A stretch of DNA of 64,000 nt from CAJXMH01 sp040220135. GTDB lineage: Bacteria; Bacteroidota; Bacteroidia; Flavobacteriales_E; Vicingaceae. The position numbers and the translations under genes are program-made. This document shows, in pieces, positions 8,509 through 16,966 of the stretch (within the stretch, counting starts at the first letter, position 1; the number at the start of each line of letters is the position of its first letter). The notes beneath the pieces are model-generated. The model was not told where the DNA came from, made no database searches, and saw only the letters and a list, made by a program, of their open reading frames with translations. The stretch lies in the NCBI GenBank assembly GCA_040220135.1, contig JAVJTT010000020.1, positions 124,001-188,000 on the forward strand, in the 5' to 3' direction.

Positions 8509-9756
8509 ATGCTCTACTATTTATTTGAATATTTAAATCAACTTGACATTCCCGGAGCCGGAGTGTTTCAATACATCACTTTTAGAACGGCGGCTTCTGT
8601 TATCGTGTCTTTACTGATTTCCATGGTTTTTGGAAAACGGATCATCAATTTACTGCACCGTCAACAAGTAGGTGAAACGGTGCGCGATTTAGGGCTTGAA
8701 GGACAAAAAGCAAAGCAAGGAACTCCTACCATGGGCGGGCTCATCATTTTAGCTTCTATTTTGATTCCCACTCTTCTTTTTGCCAAGCTTGATAATGTTT
8801 ACATCGTGCTAATGCTTGTGTCTACCGTGCTTTTAGGCTTAATTGGGTTTCTAGACGATTACATCAAAGTATTTAAAAAGAACAAAGAGGGCTTGGCCGG
8901 AAAATTTAAGATTGTGGGGCAAATCTTCGTGGGGTTAATTGTCGGCTACATTCTTTTTTTCAACGAAGGAGTAACGGTAAAAAAGAAGATTCCCATAAGC
9001 GAGTCAGAGAAAGTTTTACTCGCAGATGAACTGACACAACAAGAACTTAATGGAAGTTTCAAGTGGGAGGAGAGTAAGTCGATGGTGACGACCATTCCTT
9101 TTGTAAAAGATAATGAATTCGACTATGGTAGCTTATTGGATTGGTGTTGCGACAATGCCATGAAATGGGTTTGGTTGATTTTTATTCCCATTGTTATTTT
9201 TATCATCACAGCGGTATCCAACGGGGCTAATATGACCGACGGCTTAGATGGTTTAGCCACCGGAACCTCGGCCATCATTGGCGTTACCTTGGCGGTTTTT
9301 GCTTATGTATCGGGTAATACCATCTTTTCCGATTACCTCAATATCATGTACATCCCGGAATCTGGCGAACTGGTGGTTTTTATCGGAGCTTTTATTGGGG
9401 CTTGTGTGGGTTTTTTGTGGTACAATTCTTATCCGGCACAAGTTTTTATGGGCGATACCGGAAGCCTTGCCCTGGGTGGAATTATAGCCGTTTTCGCTTT
9501 GGCTATTCGCAAAGAATTGTTGATTCCGGTTTTCTGTGGAGTATTCTTAATTGAAAACCTATCGGTGATGATTCAAGTGGCTTATTTCAAATACACCAAG
9601 AAGAAACTAGGAGAAGGGAAAAGAGTGTTTTTGATGGCGCCCTTGCATCACCATTATCAGAAAAAAGGATTTCATGAATCAAAGATTGTCTCGCGCTTTT
9701 GGATTATCGGAGTGATGCTCGCCATCCTCTCTATTGTAACCCTGAAGCTGAGGTAG
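8509..9756 (+). CDS. mraY: Phospho-MurNAc-pentapeptide transferase MraY
   Basis: MraY transfers phospho-MurNAc-pentapeptide to undecaprenyl phosphate, making lipid I at the inner membrane. The protein is 415 residues with about ten membrane helices. Conserved acidic motifs are present: GFLDDYIKV, NMTDGLDGLATG and VFMGDTGSLALGG, followed by MAPLHHHYQKKG. It is longer than the roughly 360-residue proteobacterial enzyme because of a hydrophilic insert at about residues 155-205, which is common in Bacteroidota MraY. It sits one base after murE. Confidence 0.97.
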   Translation: MLYYLFEYLNQLDIPGAGVFQYITFRTAASVIVSLLISMVFGKRIINLLHRQQVGETVRDLGLEGQKAKQGTPTMGGLIILASILIPTLLFAKLDNVYIVLMLVSTVLLGLIGFLDDYIKVFKKNKEGLAGKFKIVGQIFVGLIVGYILFFNEGVTVKKKIPISESEKVLLADELTQQELNGSFKWEESKSMVTTIPFVKDNEFDYGSLLDWCCDNAMKWVWLIFIPIVIFIITAVSNGANMTDGLDGLATGTSAIIGVTLAVFAYVSGNTIFSDYLNIMYIPESGELVVFIGAFIGACVGFLWYNSYPAQVFMGDTGSLALGGIIAVFALAIRKELLIPVFCGVFLIENLSVMIQVAYFKYTKKKLGEGKRVFLMAPLHHHYQKKGFHESKIVSRFWIIGVMLAILSIVTLKLR

Positions 9757-9760
9757 ATTA

Positions 9761-11110
9761 ATGAAGATGAAGCAGGCGGTCAACATAGCCATTTTAGGTG
9801 CCGGAGAAAGTGGAGTGGGAGCGGCATTGTTGGCCAAAAAGCAGGGACTTGTGCCCTGGGTTTCAGATGCGGGAAGCATTAAGCCGAAATACAAGGAGGT
9901 TCTTGAACAGAATGAGATTGATTGGGAAGAAGGCGGACACAGCCAAGAGCAGATTTTAAGTTGCCAAGAGCTGATTAAAAGTCCGGGTATACCTTCTGAA
10001 GTGCCCTTGGTCCAAGAAGCTGAAAAGCGTGGAATTTCAGTGATTTCGGAAGTGGAATTTGCTTACCGCTATTGCAATGCAAAGCTGATCGCCATTACCG
10101 GAAGCAATGGAAAAACCACCACAGCGAATTGGGTTTATCACTTGCTGAAAAAGGCCGATTTAAATGTCGGATTGGCTGGCAATGTGGGTAACAGTTTCGC
10201 TTGGTCAGTGGCAGAAGAAAGCTTCGATTGGTACGTGTTAGAACTAAGTAGCTTTCAGCTTGACGGAATTAAAGAATTCCGAGCTTTCATTAGCATGGTG
10301 CTGAACATTACGCCAGACCACTTAGACCGATACGGCAATAGTTTTGAGCGTTATGCAGATGCTAAAATGCGTATTGCTCTAAATGCTACTCAAGCAGATT
10401 ACTTCCTTTACTGCGAGGATAATCAAGCCACTTTAGAGGCCATGAAACGGACACCTACCCAAGCTCAACGCATTCCATTCAGTATAGAAAAAGAGCTCTC
10501 AAAAGGAGCTTATGTTAAAAATGAAACAGTAAAAATCAACATAAACAACAACCATTTTACTATGTCAATACATGATTTAGCCTTACAGGGCAAGCACAAT
10601 CTTTACAATTCAATGGCCTCAGGAATAGCCGGTCGCATCTTGGATTTGCGTAAAGAACTGATCAGAGAATCGCTTTCTGACTTTCAAAATGTAGAGCATC
10701 GTCTCGAGCAAGTGGCCAGCATTCACGGCATTGAATTTATCAACGATTCAAAAGCGACCAATGTGAATAGTACTTGGTATGCTTTAGAAAGCATGGCAAA
10801 ACCCGTCATCTGGATCGTGGGCGGAGTAGACAAAGGCAACGATTATGGTCAATTAGCGGAATTGGTAAAAGACAAGGTGAAAGCCATTATTTGCCTGGGA
10901 AAAGACAATGCTAAGATCATTGACGCTTTTCAGTCCGATATTCAATTAATTGAAGAAGCTACTTCTGCCGAAGAGGCAGTGAAAAAAGCTTATGAAATTG
11001 GCCGAAATGGAGATGCTGTATTGCTTTCTCCGGCTTGTGCAAGTTTCGATTTGTTTGAAAACTACGAAGACAGAGGACATCAATTTAAAAGAGCAGTAAG
11101 AGCGCTATAA
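9761..11110 (+). CDS. murD: UDP-MurNAc-L-alanine:D-glutamate ligase MurD
   Basis: MurD adds D-glutamate to UDP-MurNAc-L-Ala in the cytoplasm. The 449-residue protein has the N-terminal Rossmann-like GAGESGVGAALLA, the ATP-binding GSNGKTTTANW, LNITPDHLDRYGN, and the C-terminal ligase domain with NDSKATNVNSTWYAL and SPACASFDLF. Length is normal. It starts 4 bases after mraY, with a weak GAGG upstream, and ftsW follows after 4 bases. Confidence 0.97.
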   Translation: MKMKQAVNIAILGAGESGVGAALLAKKQGLVPWVSDAGSIKPKYKEVLEQNEIDWEEGGHSQEQILSCQELIKSPGIPSEVPLVQEAEKRGISVISEVEFAYRYCNAKLIAITGSNGKTTTANWVYHLLKKADLNVGLAGNVGNSFAWSVAEESFDWYVLELSSFQLDGIKEFRAFISMVLNITPDHLDRYGNSFERYADAKMRIALNATQADYFLYCEDNQATLEAMKRTPTQAQRIPFSIEKELSKGAYVKNETVKININNNHFTMSIHDLALQGKHNLYNSMASGIAGRILDLRKELIRESLSDFQNVEHRLEQVASIHGIEFINDSKATNVNSTWYALESMAKPVIWIVGGVDKGNDYGQLAELVKDKVKAIICLGKDNAKIIDAFQSDIQLIEEATSAEEAVKKAYEIGRNGDAVLLSPACASFDLFENYEDRGHQFKRAVRAL

Positions 11111-11114
11111 ACAA

Positions 11115-12260
11115 ATGCAAGCCATTTACAAATACATCAAAGGAGATCGAGTGATTTGGGCCGTGTCCCTATTACTGGCAATTTTTTCTGTATTGGTTGT
11201 TTACAGTTCTATTGTCACCTTGGCCTACAAGTACCAGGATGGAAACACAGAGTTTTACCTTTTCAAACACTCTGTGATTTTAGGAATAGGATTTGGGATC
11301 ATGTATTTTGCTCATAAGCTTAATTATAGGTACTATTCACGTATCTCACAGATTTTCCTGTATTTGGCGATTCCGCTTTTGCTCTTTACTCTGCTTACCG
11401 GAACAAGTATTAACAATGCCAGTAGGTGGTTGGTAATACCGGTGATCAATCAGTCTTTTCAAACTTCAGATTTAGCTAAGTTAGCCTTGATCATGTTTTT
11501 GGCAAGAATGCTTTCCAAGAAGCAAGAAAACATCAAGGACTTTAATCAGGCATTTGTGCCCATTATGGTGCCGGTGCTGATTATTTGCGGGCTTATTTTA
11601 CCGGCCAACTTTTCTACAGCAGCTATGTTGTTTGTTACTTCCTTGGTCTTGATGTTTATTGGGAGAATCAATTTAGCATACATCATTTCCTTGATTTCCA
11701 TTGGCGTGGTTTGTTTTGGAATTTTTATCGCTATTGTTATTAATTCCGATTATACGGGTAGGGTAGGCACGTGGAAAAGTAGGATCGAGAACTTTGTAGA
11801 AGGCGATGCACAGGGCAACTACCAAGTGGAGCAATCCAAAATTGCCATTGCTACCGGCGGGGTAATTGGGAAAGGCCCCGGTGGCAGTACCCAACGAAAT
11901 TTTCTTCCTCAACCCTATTCCGATTTTATTTTTGCTACTGTAATTGAAGAGTATGGTGTAGCGGGGGGCTTTGTGGTCTTATTGCTCTACCTGATCTTGC
12001 TTTATCGAGGAATTATTATTGCCCGCAAAGCACCTCGAACTTTTGGCTCTTTACTGGCCATAGGGCTGAGTTTTAGTTTAGTCTTTCAAGCCATGATCAA
12101 CATGGCAGTTGCCGTTAACTTATTTCCGGTAACCGGTCAGCCATTGCCTATGGTAAGTATGGGAGGAACTTCCATTTGGTTTACCTGTCTGGCTTTGGGA
12201 GTTATCTTAAGCGTTAGCCGACAAACCGAGAACCAAGAAAAGGAGGTGGTTAATGGCTAA
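11115..12260 (+). CDS. ftsW: Septal peptidoglycan glycosyltransferase FtsW (SEDS family)
   Basis: FtsW polymerises lipid II at the division site together with the class B PBP encoded upstream. The 381-residue protein is almost entirely membrane helices (about ten) and contains the SEDS motifs QSFQTSDLAKLALI, ATGGVIGKGPGGSTQRNFLP and SDFIFATVIEEYG, with GGTSIWF near the end. Position between murD and murG supports FtsW rather than RodA. The stop overlaps the murG start by 8 bases. Confidence 0.95.
   Translation: MQAIYKYIKGDRVIWAVSLLLAIFSVLVVYSSIVTLAYKYQDGNTEFYLFKHSVILGIGFGIMYFAHKLNYRYYSRISQIFLYLAIPLLLFTLLTGTSINNASRWLVIPVINQSFQTSDLAKLALIMFLARMLSKKQENIKDFNQAFVPIMVPVLIICGLILPANFSTAAMLFVTSLVLMFIGRINLAYIISLISIGVVCFGIFIAIVINSDYTGRVGTWKSRIENFVEGDAQGNYQVEQSKIAIATGGVIGKGPGGSTQRNFLPQPYSDFIFATVIEEYGVAGGFVVLLLYLILLYRGIIIARKAPRTFGSLLAIGLSFSLVFQAMINMAVAVNLFPVTGQPLPMVSMGGTSIWFTCLALGVILSVSRQTENQEKEVVNG
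12241..12246 (+). promoter_or_regulatory. Strong Shine-Dalgarno for murG
   Basis: AGGAGG (AAAAGGAGGTGG) lies 6 bases before the ATG at 12253, inside the last codons of ftsW. It is the third strong site in the operon, again at an 8-base overlap. Confidence 0.7.
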
Positions 12261-13368
12261 ATTAAAAGTAATGATAAGCGGAGGCGGAACCGGTGGACAT
12301 ATATTCCCGGCCATAGCCATAGCCAATGCCATAAAAAAGAAGAGACCGGATACAGAGTTCCTGTTTGTTGGCGCCAACAACAGAATGGAAATGGAAAAAG
12401 TACCGGAAGCGGGCTTTAAAATTGAGGGTTTGCCCATCATGGGAATTCAAAGACGCCTGACCTTAAAAAACTTAAAGGTTCCTTTTAAATTGGCTAAAAG
12501 CTTGCGAAAAGCCCGCAAATTAGTGAAGCAATTCAAGCCCGACTTAGCGATTGGGGTAGGCGGATATGCAAGTGGTCCTCTTTTGCGTGCAGCCAGAAAA
12601 GCTGGAGTGCCTACCTTGTTGCAAGAGCAAAATTCTTTCGCAGGTTTAACCAATAAGATATTAGGAAAAAAGGCCGACAAAATCTGTGTGGCCTATGATG
12701 GAATGGAAAAGTTCTTTCCGAAAAAAAACATAGTGCTTACCGGTAACCCCGTGCGGTCTGAGATGGTAAAACTGGAAGGCAAGAAAGAAAGGGCAGTAGA
12801 ATTCTTTAAGCTGGATCCGAAAAAAAAGACACTTTTAGTGGTTGGGGGTAGTTTAGGGGCTTGGTCCATTAATGAAGGCATAGCCAATGCTCTCGAGAAA
12901 TGGAAAGAACAAGGGTTTCAACTTATTTGGCAAACCGGAAAGCTCTACCATCAAAGAGCTTTGAAAGAAGCAGAAGGAAAAGAGCAATGGGTAAATGTGC
13001 AACAATTTATCAAACGGATGGATTTGGCTTATGCGGCTGCTGATTTGGTAGTATCTAGAGCCGGAGCCATTGCAGTTTCAGAGTTATGCTTAGTGAAAAA
13101 GCCTTGCATTTTTGTTCCCTTGCCTTCTGCGGCTGAAGATCATCAAACCAAGAACGCTTTGGTTTTAGTAAGCCGTAATGCCGGCCATTTGATTGAAGAT
13201 CAGAAAGTAAAAGAGGACCTGGCACAGGAGGTTATGAACTTAATTCACAATGAAGCTGAGCTGAGCCGCATTAGTGAACAAATGGAACCCTTAGGTTACC
13301 ATGATGCGGCAGACTTAATTGCCGATGAGGCCATTAAATTAATCGAATCAAAAAGAAAGTTGTCTTGA
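12253..13368 (+). CDS. murG: Lipid II synthase MurG (UDP-GlcNAc transferase)
   Basis: MurG adds GlcNAc to lipid I on the inner face of the membrane, giving lipid II. This 371-residue GT28 enzyme has the N-terminal GGGTGGHIFPA loop (10-20), GVGGYASGP, the acceptor-site LLQEQNSFAG, and the UDP-GlcNAc-binding segment SRAGAIAVSELCLVKKP. The start is fixed by the strong Shine-Dalgarno and the family N-terminus. It overlaps ftsW by 8 bases and murC by 4. Confidence 0.97.
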   Translation: MAKLKVMISGGGTGGHIFPAIAIANAIKKKRPDTEFLFVGANNRMEMEKVPEAGFKIEGLPIMGIQRRLTLKNLKVPFKLAKSLRKARKLVKQFKPDLAIGVGGYASGPLLRAARKAGVPTLLQEQNSFAGLTNKILGKKADKICVAYDGMEKFFPKKNIVLTGNPVRSEMVKLEGKKERAVEFFKLDPKKKTLLVVGGSLGAWSINEGIANALEKWKEQGFQLIWQTGKLYHQRALKEAEGKEQWVNVQQFIKRMDLAYAAADLVVSRAGAIAVSELCLVKKPCIFVPLPSAAEDHQTKNALVLVSRNAGHLIEDQKVKEDLAQEVMNLIHNEAELSRISEQMEPLGYHDAADLIADEAIKLIESKRKLS

Positions 13369-14732
13369 GCGTAGCGGAGAAAAATATCTATTTCATTGGC
13401 ATCGGAGGAATTGGGATGAGTGCTTTGGCGCGTTATTTTCACCAAACGGGAAAACAAGTAGCCGGATATGACCGCAATATTTCAGACCTAAGCAAGCGCT
13501 TGCAAGCTGAAGGAATTGCGGTTAATCACATTTTGGAAGAAGATGCCATTCCCTTTAATTGTCGAGAAAAAGAGGATACTTTGGTGGTTTACACTCCGGC
13601 AATTGCAGACGATAATCCTATTCTAACTTATTTTCAAGAGAATGATTTTCGTTGCTTGAAAAGAGCTCATGTTTTGGGATTGCTGAGTCAGGGTATGAAA
13701 ACCATAGCCGTTGCCGGTACGCATGGAAAGACAACCGTTTCTTCTATGATTGCCTTTTTATTACAAGAGGCTGGCATCAAAGTGAATGCCTTTTTAGGTG
13801 GTATTTCACACGACTTTGGAACCAATTTGATCTTGCACCCAGAAGCAGAATACATGGTGACGGAGGCCGATGAATATGACCGCTCCTTTTTGCAGTTGTT
13901 TCCGCAGATTGCAGTCATAACTTCCATGGATCCCGATCATCTAGACATATACAAGAATGAAGAAGACATGATCGGAACCTATCAGGCCTTCTGTCGGCAG
14001 ATTGAAGAAAAGGGAACCCTCTTTACTAAAATGGAATTACTGCCTGATTTAGAGCCTTCGGCTGATTTAAAACTGAAGATTTATGGCGATCATGGTAAAG
14101 ACATAAAAGTTGAAAACTTAAAGGTAGAGACAGGCGATTATCATTTTGACTTAATCTACGGAGAGAAGAGAATAGAAGGTCTTTGTTGTGGGATAGCCGG
14201 TCGACACAATGTTGAAAATGCTTCAGTGGCCATCTCCATTGCTTTAGAACTTGGAGTAAGTGAAGCACAATTAAAAAAATCCATGCCTCGGTTTAGGGGT
14301 GTTAAACGAAGGTTTGATGTTCATCTAAAACAAGAAGACTTCGTTTACATTGATGATTACGCCCATCATCCACAAGAAATAAAATCTTTATTGCAGTCTG
14401 TTCGAGAAATGTATCCTAACAAAGAAATAACCGCCGTATTTCAGCCTCATTTATACAGCCGAACTAAAGATTTTGGAGCTGAATTTGCCGAAGAATTAGC
14501 GGAAGCGGACCAATTGATCTTGCTCGAACTTTATCCGGCAAGAGAAGAGCCCATTGAAGGGATAGACTCTCGTTGGTTGGCGAAACAGGTTAAAAAGGAA
14601 AATGTGCACGTTTTGCAAAAAGCGCAATTGCTTACCCACATCAAAGAAAGAAAAATTGAGCTGCTACTTACCATCGGAGCGGGGGATATTGACACCTTAG
14701 TTCAACCCATAATTGAGCATTACGAAGCATGA
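13365..14732 (+). CDS. murC: UDP-MurNAc:L-alanine ligase MurC
   Basis: MurC makes UDP-MurNAc-L-Ala, the first stem-peptide step. The 455-residue protein begins with TTG within a TTGA overlap with the murG stop. No ATG start fits the family N-terminus, which reads MSVAEKNIYFIGIGGIGMS here. Visible motifs are GIGGIGMSALA, the ATP loop GTHGKTTVSS (from residue 118), ADEYDRSFL, and the ligase-domain DDYAHHPQEI and FQPHLYSRT. It ends in an ATGA overlap with ftsQ. Confidence 0.96.
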   Translation: MSVAEKNIYFIGIGGIGMSALARYFHQTGKQVAGYDRNISDLSKRLQAEGIAVNHILEEDAIPFNCREKEDTLVVYTPAIADDNPILTYFQENDFRCLKRAHVLGLLSQGMKTIAVAGTHGKTTVSSMIAFLLQEAGIKVNAFLGGISHDFGTNLILHPEAEYMVTEADEYDRSFLQLFPQIAVITSMDPDHLDIYKNEEDMIGTYQAFCRQIEEKGTLFTKMELLPDLEPSADLKLKIYGDHGKDIKVENLKVETGDYHFDLIYGEKRIEGLCCGIAGRHNVENASVAISIALELGVSEAQLKKSMPRFRGVKRRFDVHLKQEDFVYIDDYAHHPQEIKSLLQSVREMYPNKEITAVFQPHLYSRTKDFGAEFAEELAEADQLILLELYPAREEPIEGIDSRWLAKQVKKENVHVLQKAQLLTHIKERKIELLLTIGAGDIDTLVQPIIEHYEA

Positions 14733-15520
14733 AAGACGCCTTACAAATATCAGTTTGGGTGATCCTAGCCTTAGGGGCTTTTGTTTTGCTGGGTTTTGTA
14801 AACCACGAACAGAATTTAAAGCCCTGCGAAGACATCCAAATTCGGATTGACCGCAGCAATGGCAACTTCTTTGTGGAAGAAGAGGACATTTATGGCATGG
14901 TGTATCATACCGCTGACTCAATATTGGGAAGGCCATTGTCTGAAATTGATGCAGAAGGTTTGGAGCACAAGATCAACAATCACCCTTCGGTTTCTAACAG
15001 TGAGGTTTTTAAGACCATTGATGGTCATTTGGTGATTGAAGTGGAACAACGAACACCCATTGTGCGCTTGTTTACCTACGGAGGTGATAGTTATTACATC
15101 GACAGTACCGGGCGTTTTATGCCACCTTCCAACAAATACACTGCTCGAGTTATGATTGCCAACGGCTTTATTTTCGACGACTTTGTGGAAGTGAGTCACT
15201 TAAATGCGCGAAGCATGAAAGACTCTGTGGCTTTTAGAACCTATGTAGATGACGTTTTTCAATTGGCTGATTTTATAAGGAAAGACGCCTTTTGGAAGGC
15301 TCAGATTGAACAGCTTTATGTTAATAAAGATTTTGAAGTGGAATTGATACCAAGGGTTGGAAATCATAGAATTGTATTTGGAGATGCATCTGACATTCGC
15401 CATAAGTTCAACAAGCTTAAAATATTCTATGAGAAAGGCTTAAGTAAAACCGGTTGGAACGAATACAGTGTAATCAATTTAAAATATGCAGATCAAGTGG
15501 TCTGCACCAAACGTTTGTAA
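14729..15520 (+). CDS. ftsQ: Cell-division protein FtsQ/DivIB
   Basis: This bitopic divisome protein of 263 residues has a short cytoplasmic tail, a membrane helix at about 8-26, a POTRA-like domain (about 35-110) and a beta domain with YYIDSTGRFMPPS and VINLKYADQVVCTKR near the end. The position between murC and ftsA is the classical place of ftsQ, and the C-terminal pattern agrees with the family. It overlaps murC by 4 bases; ftsA starts one base after its stop. Confidence 0.9.
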   Translation: MKDALQISVWVILALGAFVLLGFVNHEQNLKPCEDIQIRIDRSNGNFFVEEEDIYGMVYHTADSILGRPLSEIDAEGLEHKINNHPSVSNSEVFKTIDGHLVIEVEQRTPIVRLFTYGGDSYYIDSTGRFMPPSNKYTARVMIANGFIFDDFVEVSHLNARSMKDSVAFRTYVDDVFQLADFIRKDAFWKAQIEQLYVNKDFEVELIPRVGNHRIVFGDASDIRHKFNKLKIFYEKGLSKTGWNEYSVINLKYADQVVCTKRL

Positions 15521-15521
15521 A

Positions 15522-16814
15522 ATGGACGATTCAACAGAAGAGATAGTAGTTGGCCTAGACATCGGAACCACGAAGATCGTGGCAATGGTGGGCCGGAAGA
15601 ATGAGCACGGAAAGCTTGATATTCTCGGTATGGGTCGTTCTGAGTCTTTGGGAGTTACCCGTGGGGTGGTTGCCAACATTGAAAAAACGGTACAGTCGAT
15701 CAAAGATGCGGTTAGCGAAGCAGAGAATAAATCTGGGGTAGATGTGCGCATTGTAAATGTGGGCATCGCCGGGCAGCACATTAAAAGCTTGCAACATCGC
15801 GGAGTGCGGGTTAGAAACAGTTTGGATGATGAAATTTCGCAAGAAGACATCGACTTACTGATCAACGATATGTTTAAGTTGGTAACCCTTCCGGGAGAAG
15901 AAATAATCGATGTTTTGCCGCAAGAATTTATCGTTGATAATGAGCAAGGCATTAAAGATCCGGTAGGCATGAGTGGCATTCGCTTAGAAGCTAACTTTCA
16001 CATAATTACCGGACAAGTAGCAGCCGCTAAAAACATCCACAAATGCGTGCACAAGGCAAACCTTGAGGTACAAGATGTTATTTTAGAGCCCATCGCTTCT
16101 TCGGCCGCTGTTTTAAGCGAAGAAGAAAAAGAAGCCGGGGTTGTCTTGGTAGACATTGGGGGAGGAACCACTGATGTAGCCATTTTTCAAGACGGCATTA
16201 TTCGCCATACGGCCGTGATTCCTTTTGGTGGAAATGTGATAACGGAAGACATCAAAGAAGGTTGCAGCATCATCAAGAACCAAGCGGAATTGCTTAAAGT
16301 GAAATTTGGTTCAGCCCTTTCAAACGAAAGTCAGGAAAATGAGATTGTTTCCATTCCCGGCCTTCGCGGAAGAGAGCCCAAAGAGATTTCCATCAAAAAC
16401 TTATCGCACATCATTCAAGCGCGTTTAGAGGAGATTATTGAGCACATTTACTACGAGATCAAGAATTCCGGCTACGAAAGTAAGTTGATTGCCGGCATGG
16501 TGATTACCGGAGGTGGTTCGCAAATGAAGCACATCGGTCAGTTGTTTGAATACGTTACCGGCATGGATACTCGAATTGGTTACCCGAATGAATATTTGGC
16601 CAAAGGAAACCCCGAGGAGATTACTTCACCTATGTATGCCACAGGTGTGGGGCTAATTTTAAAAGGCTTTGAGAAATTGGACAAGCAAAGAGGGAGAATT
16701 AAGGCAGAAGATCAAGAAAGCATTCAAGTGCGCCAAGGAGAGAAAACCAAAGGAGGCTTTTTGCAAAGCATGTTGAAGAAAGGGAAGGAGTTTTTTGAGG
16801 ACGACGAGAGTTAA
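15522..16814 (+). CDS. ftsA: Cell-division protein FtsA
   Basis: FtsA is the actin-like protein that anchors FtsZ to the membrane. The phosphate-1 motif GLDIGTTK (11-18), VDIGGGTTDVAIF and the adenosine-site GMVITGGGSQMKHI are visible, and the C-terminal stretch (LQSMLKKGKEFFED) can form the amphipathic membrane-targeting helix. The frame extends upstream to 15486, but the ATG at 15522, one base after the ftsQ stop, gives the family N-terminus and 430 residues. A purine-rich leader separates it from ftsZ. Confidence 0.95.
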   Translation: MDDSTEEIVVGLDIGTTKIVAMVGRKNEHGKLDILGMGRSESLGVTRGVVANIEKTVQSIKDAVSEAENKSGVDVRIVNVGIAGQHIKSLQHRGVRVRNSLDDEISQEDIDLLINDMFKLVTLPGEEIIDVLPQEFIVDNEQGIKDPVGMSGIRLEANFHIITGQVAAAKNIHKCVHKANLEVQDVILEPIASSAAVLSEEEKEAGVVLVDIGGGTTDVAIFQDGIIRHTAVIPFGGNVITEDIKEGCSIIKNQAELLKVKFGSALSNESQENEIVSIPGLRGREPKEISIKNLSHIIQARLEEIIEHIYYEIKNSGYESKLIAGMVITGGGSQMKHIGQLFEYVTGMDTRIGYPNEYLAKGNPEEITSPMYATGVGLILKGFEKLDKQRGRIKAEDQESIQVRQGEKTKGGFLQSMLKKGKEFFEDDES

Positions 16815-16826
16815 AATAGGAAACTA

Positions 16827-16873
16827 GAAATAAGAAACGAGAGACAAAAAAGTTGAAATAAGAAACTTGAGAC
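16827..16873 (+). repeat. Purine-rich direct repeat between ftsA and ftsZ
   Basis: A 19-base unit occurs twice, at 16827-16845 and 16855-16873 (28-base period), differing at 2 positions (GAAATAAGAAAC, then GA or TT, then GAGAC). The whole gap 16815-16940 is almost only A and G on this strand. No ORF or hairpin is seen. It would form an unstructured leader or spacer before ftsZ. Confidence 0.6.
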
Positions 16874-16966
16874 GAGAGAATAGAAAAGAGAGGAAAGAAA
16901 AGTGATAACTCAAGTCAAGAATAGAACAAAACGAACAAAAGAGTATAAATTAATAAACCCAACGTC

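Noticed and set aside
15479..15979. 166-residue antisense ORF in ftsA
   Set aside because: It lies entirely across ftsA and the ftsQ end, is Ser/Thr/Pro-rich as expected for a shadow frame, and has no recognisable motif.
16827..16873. Tandem repeat before ftsZ as part of a coding region
   Set aside because: Frames through this stretch are short or contain stops, and both ftsA and ftsZ have normal ends and starts on either side.
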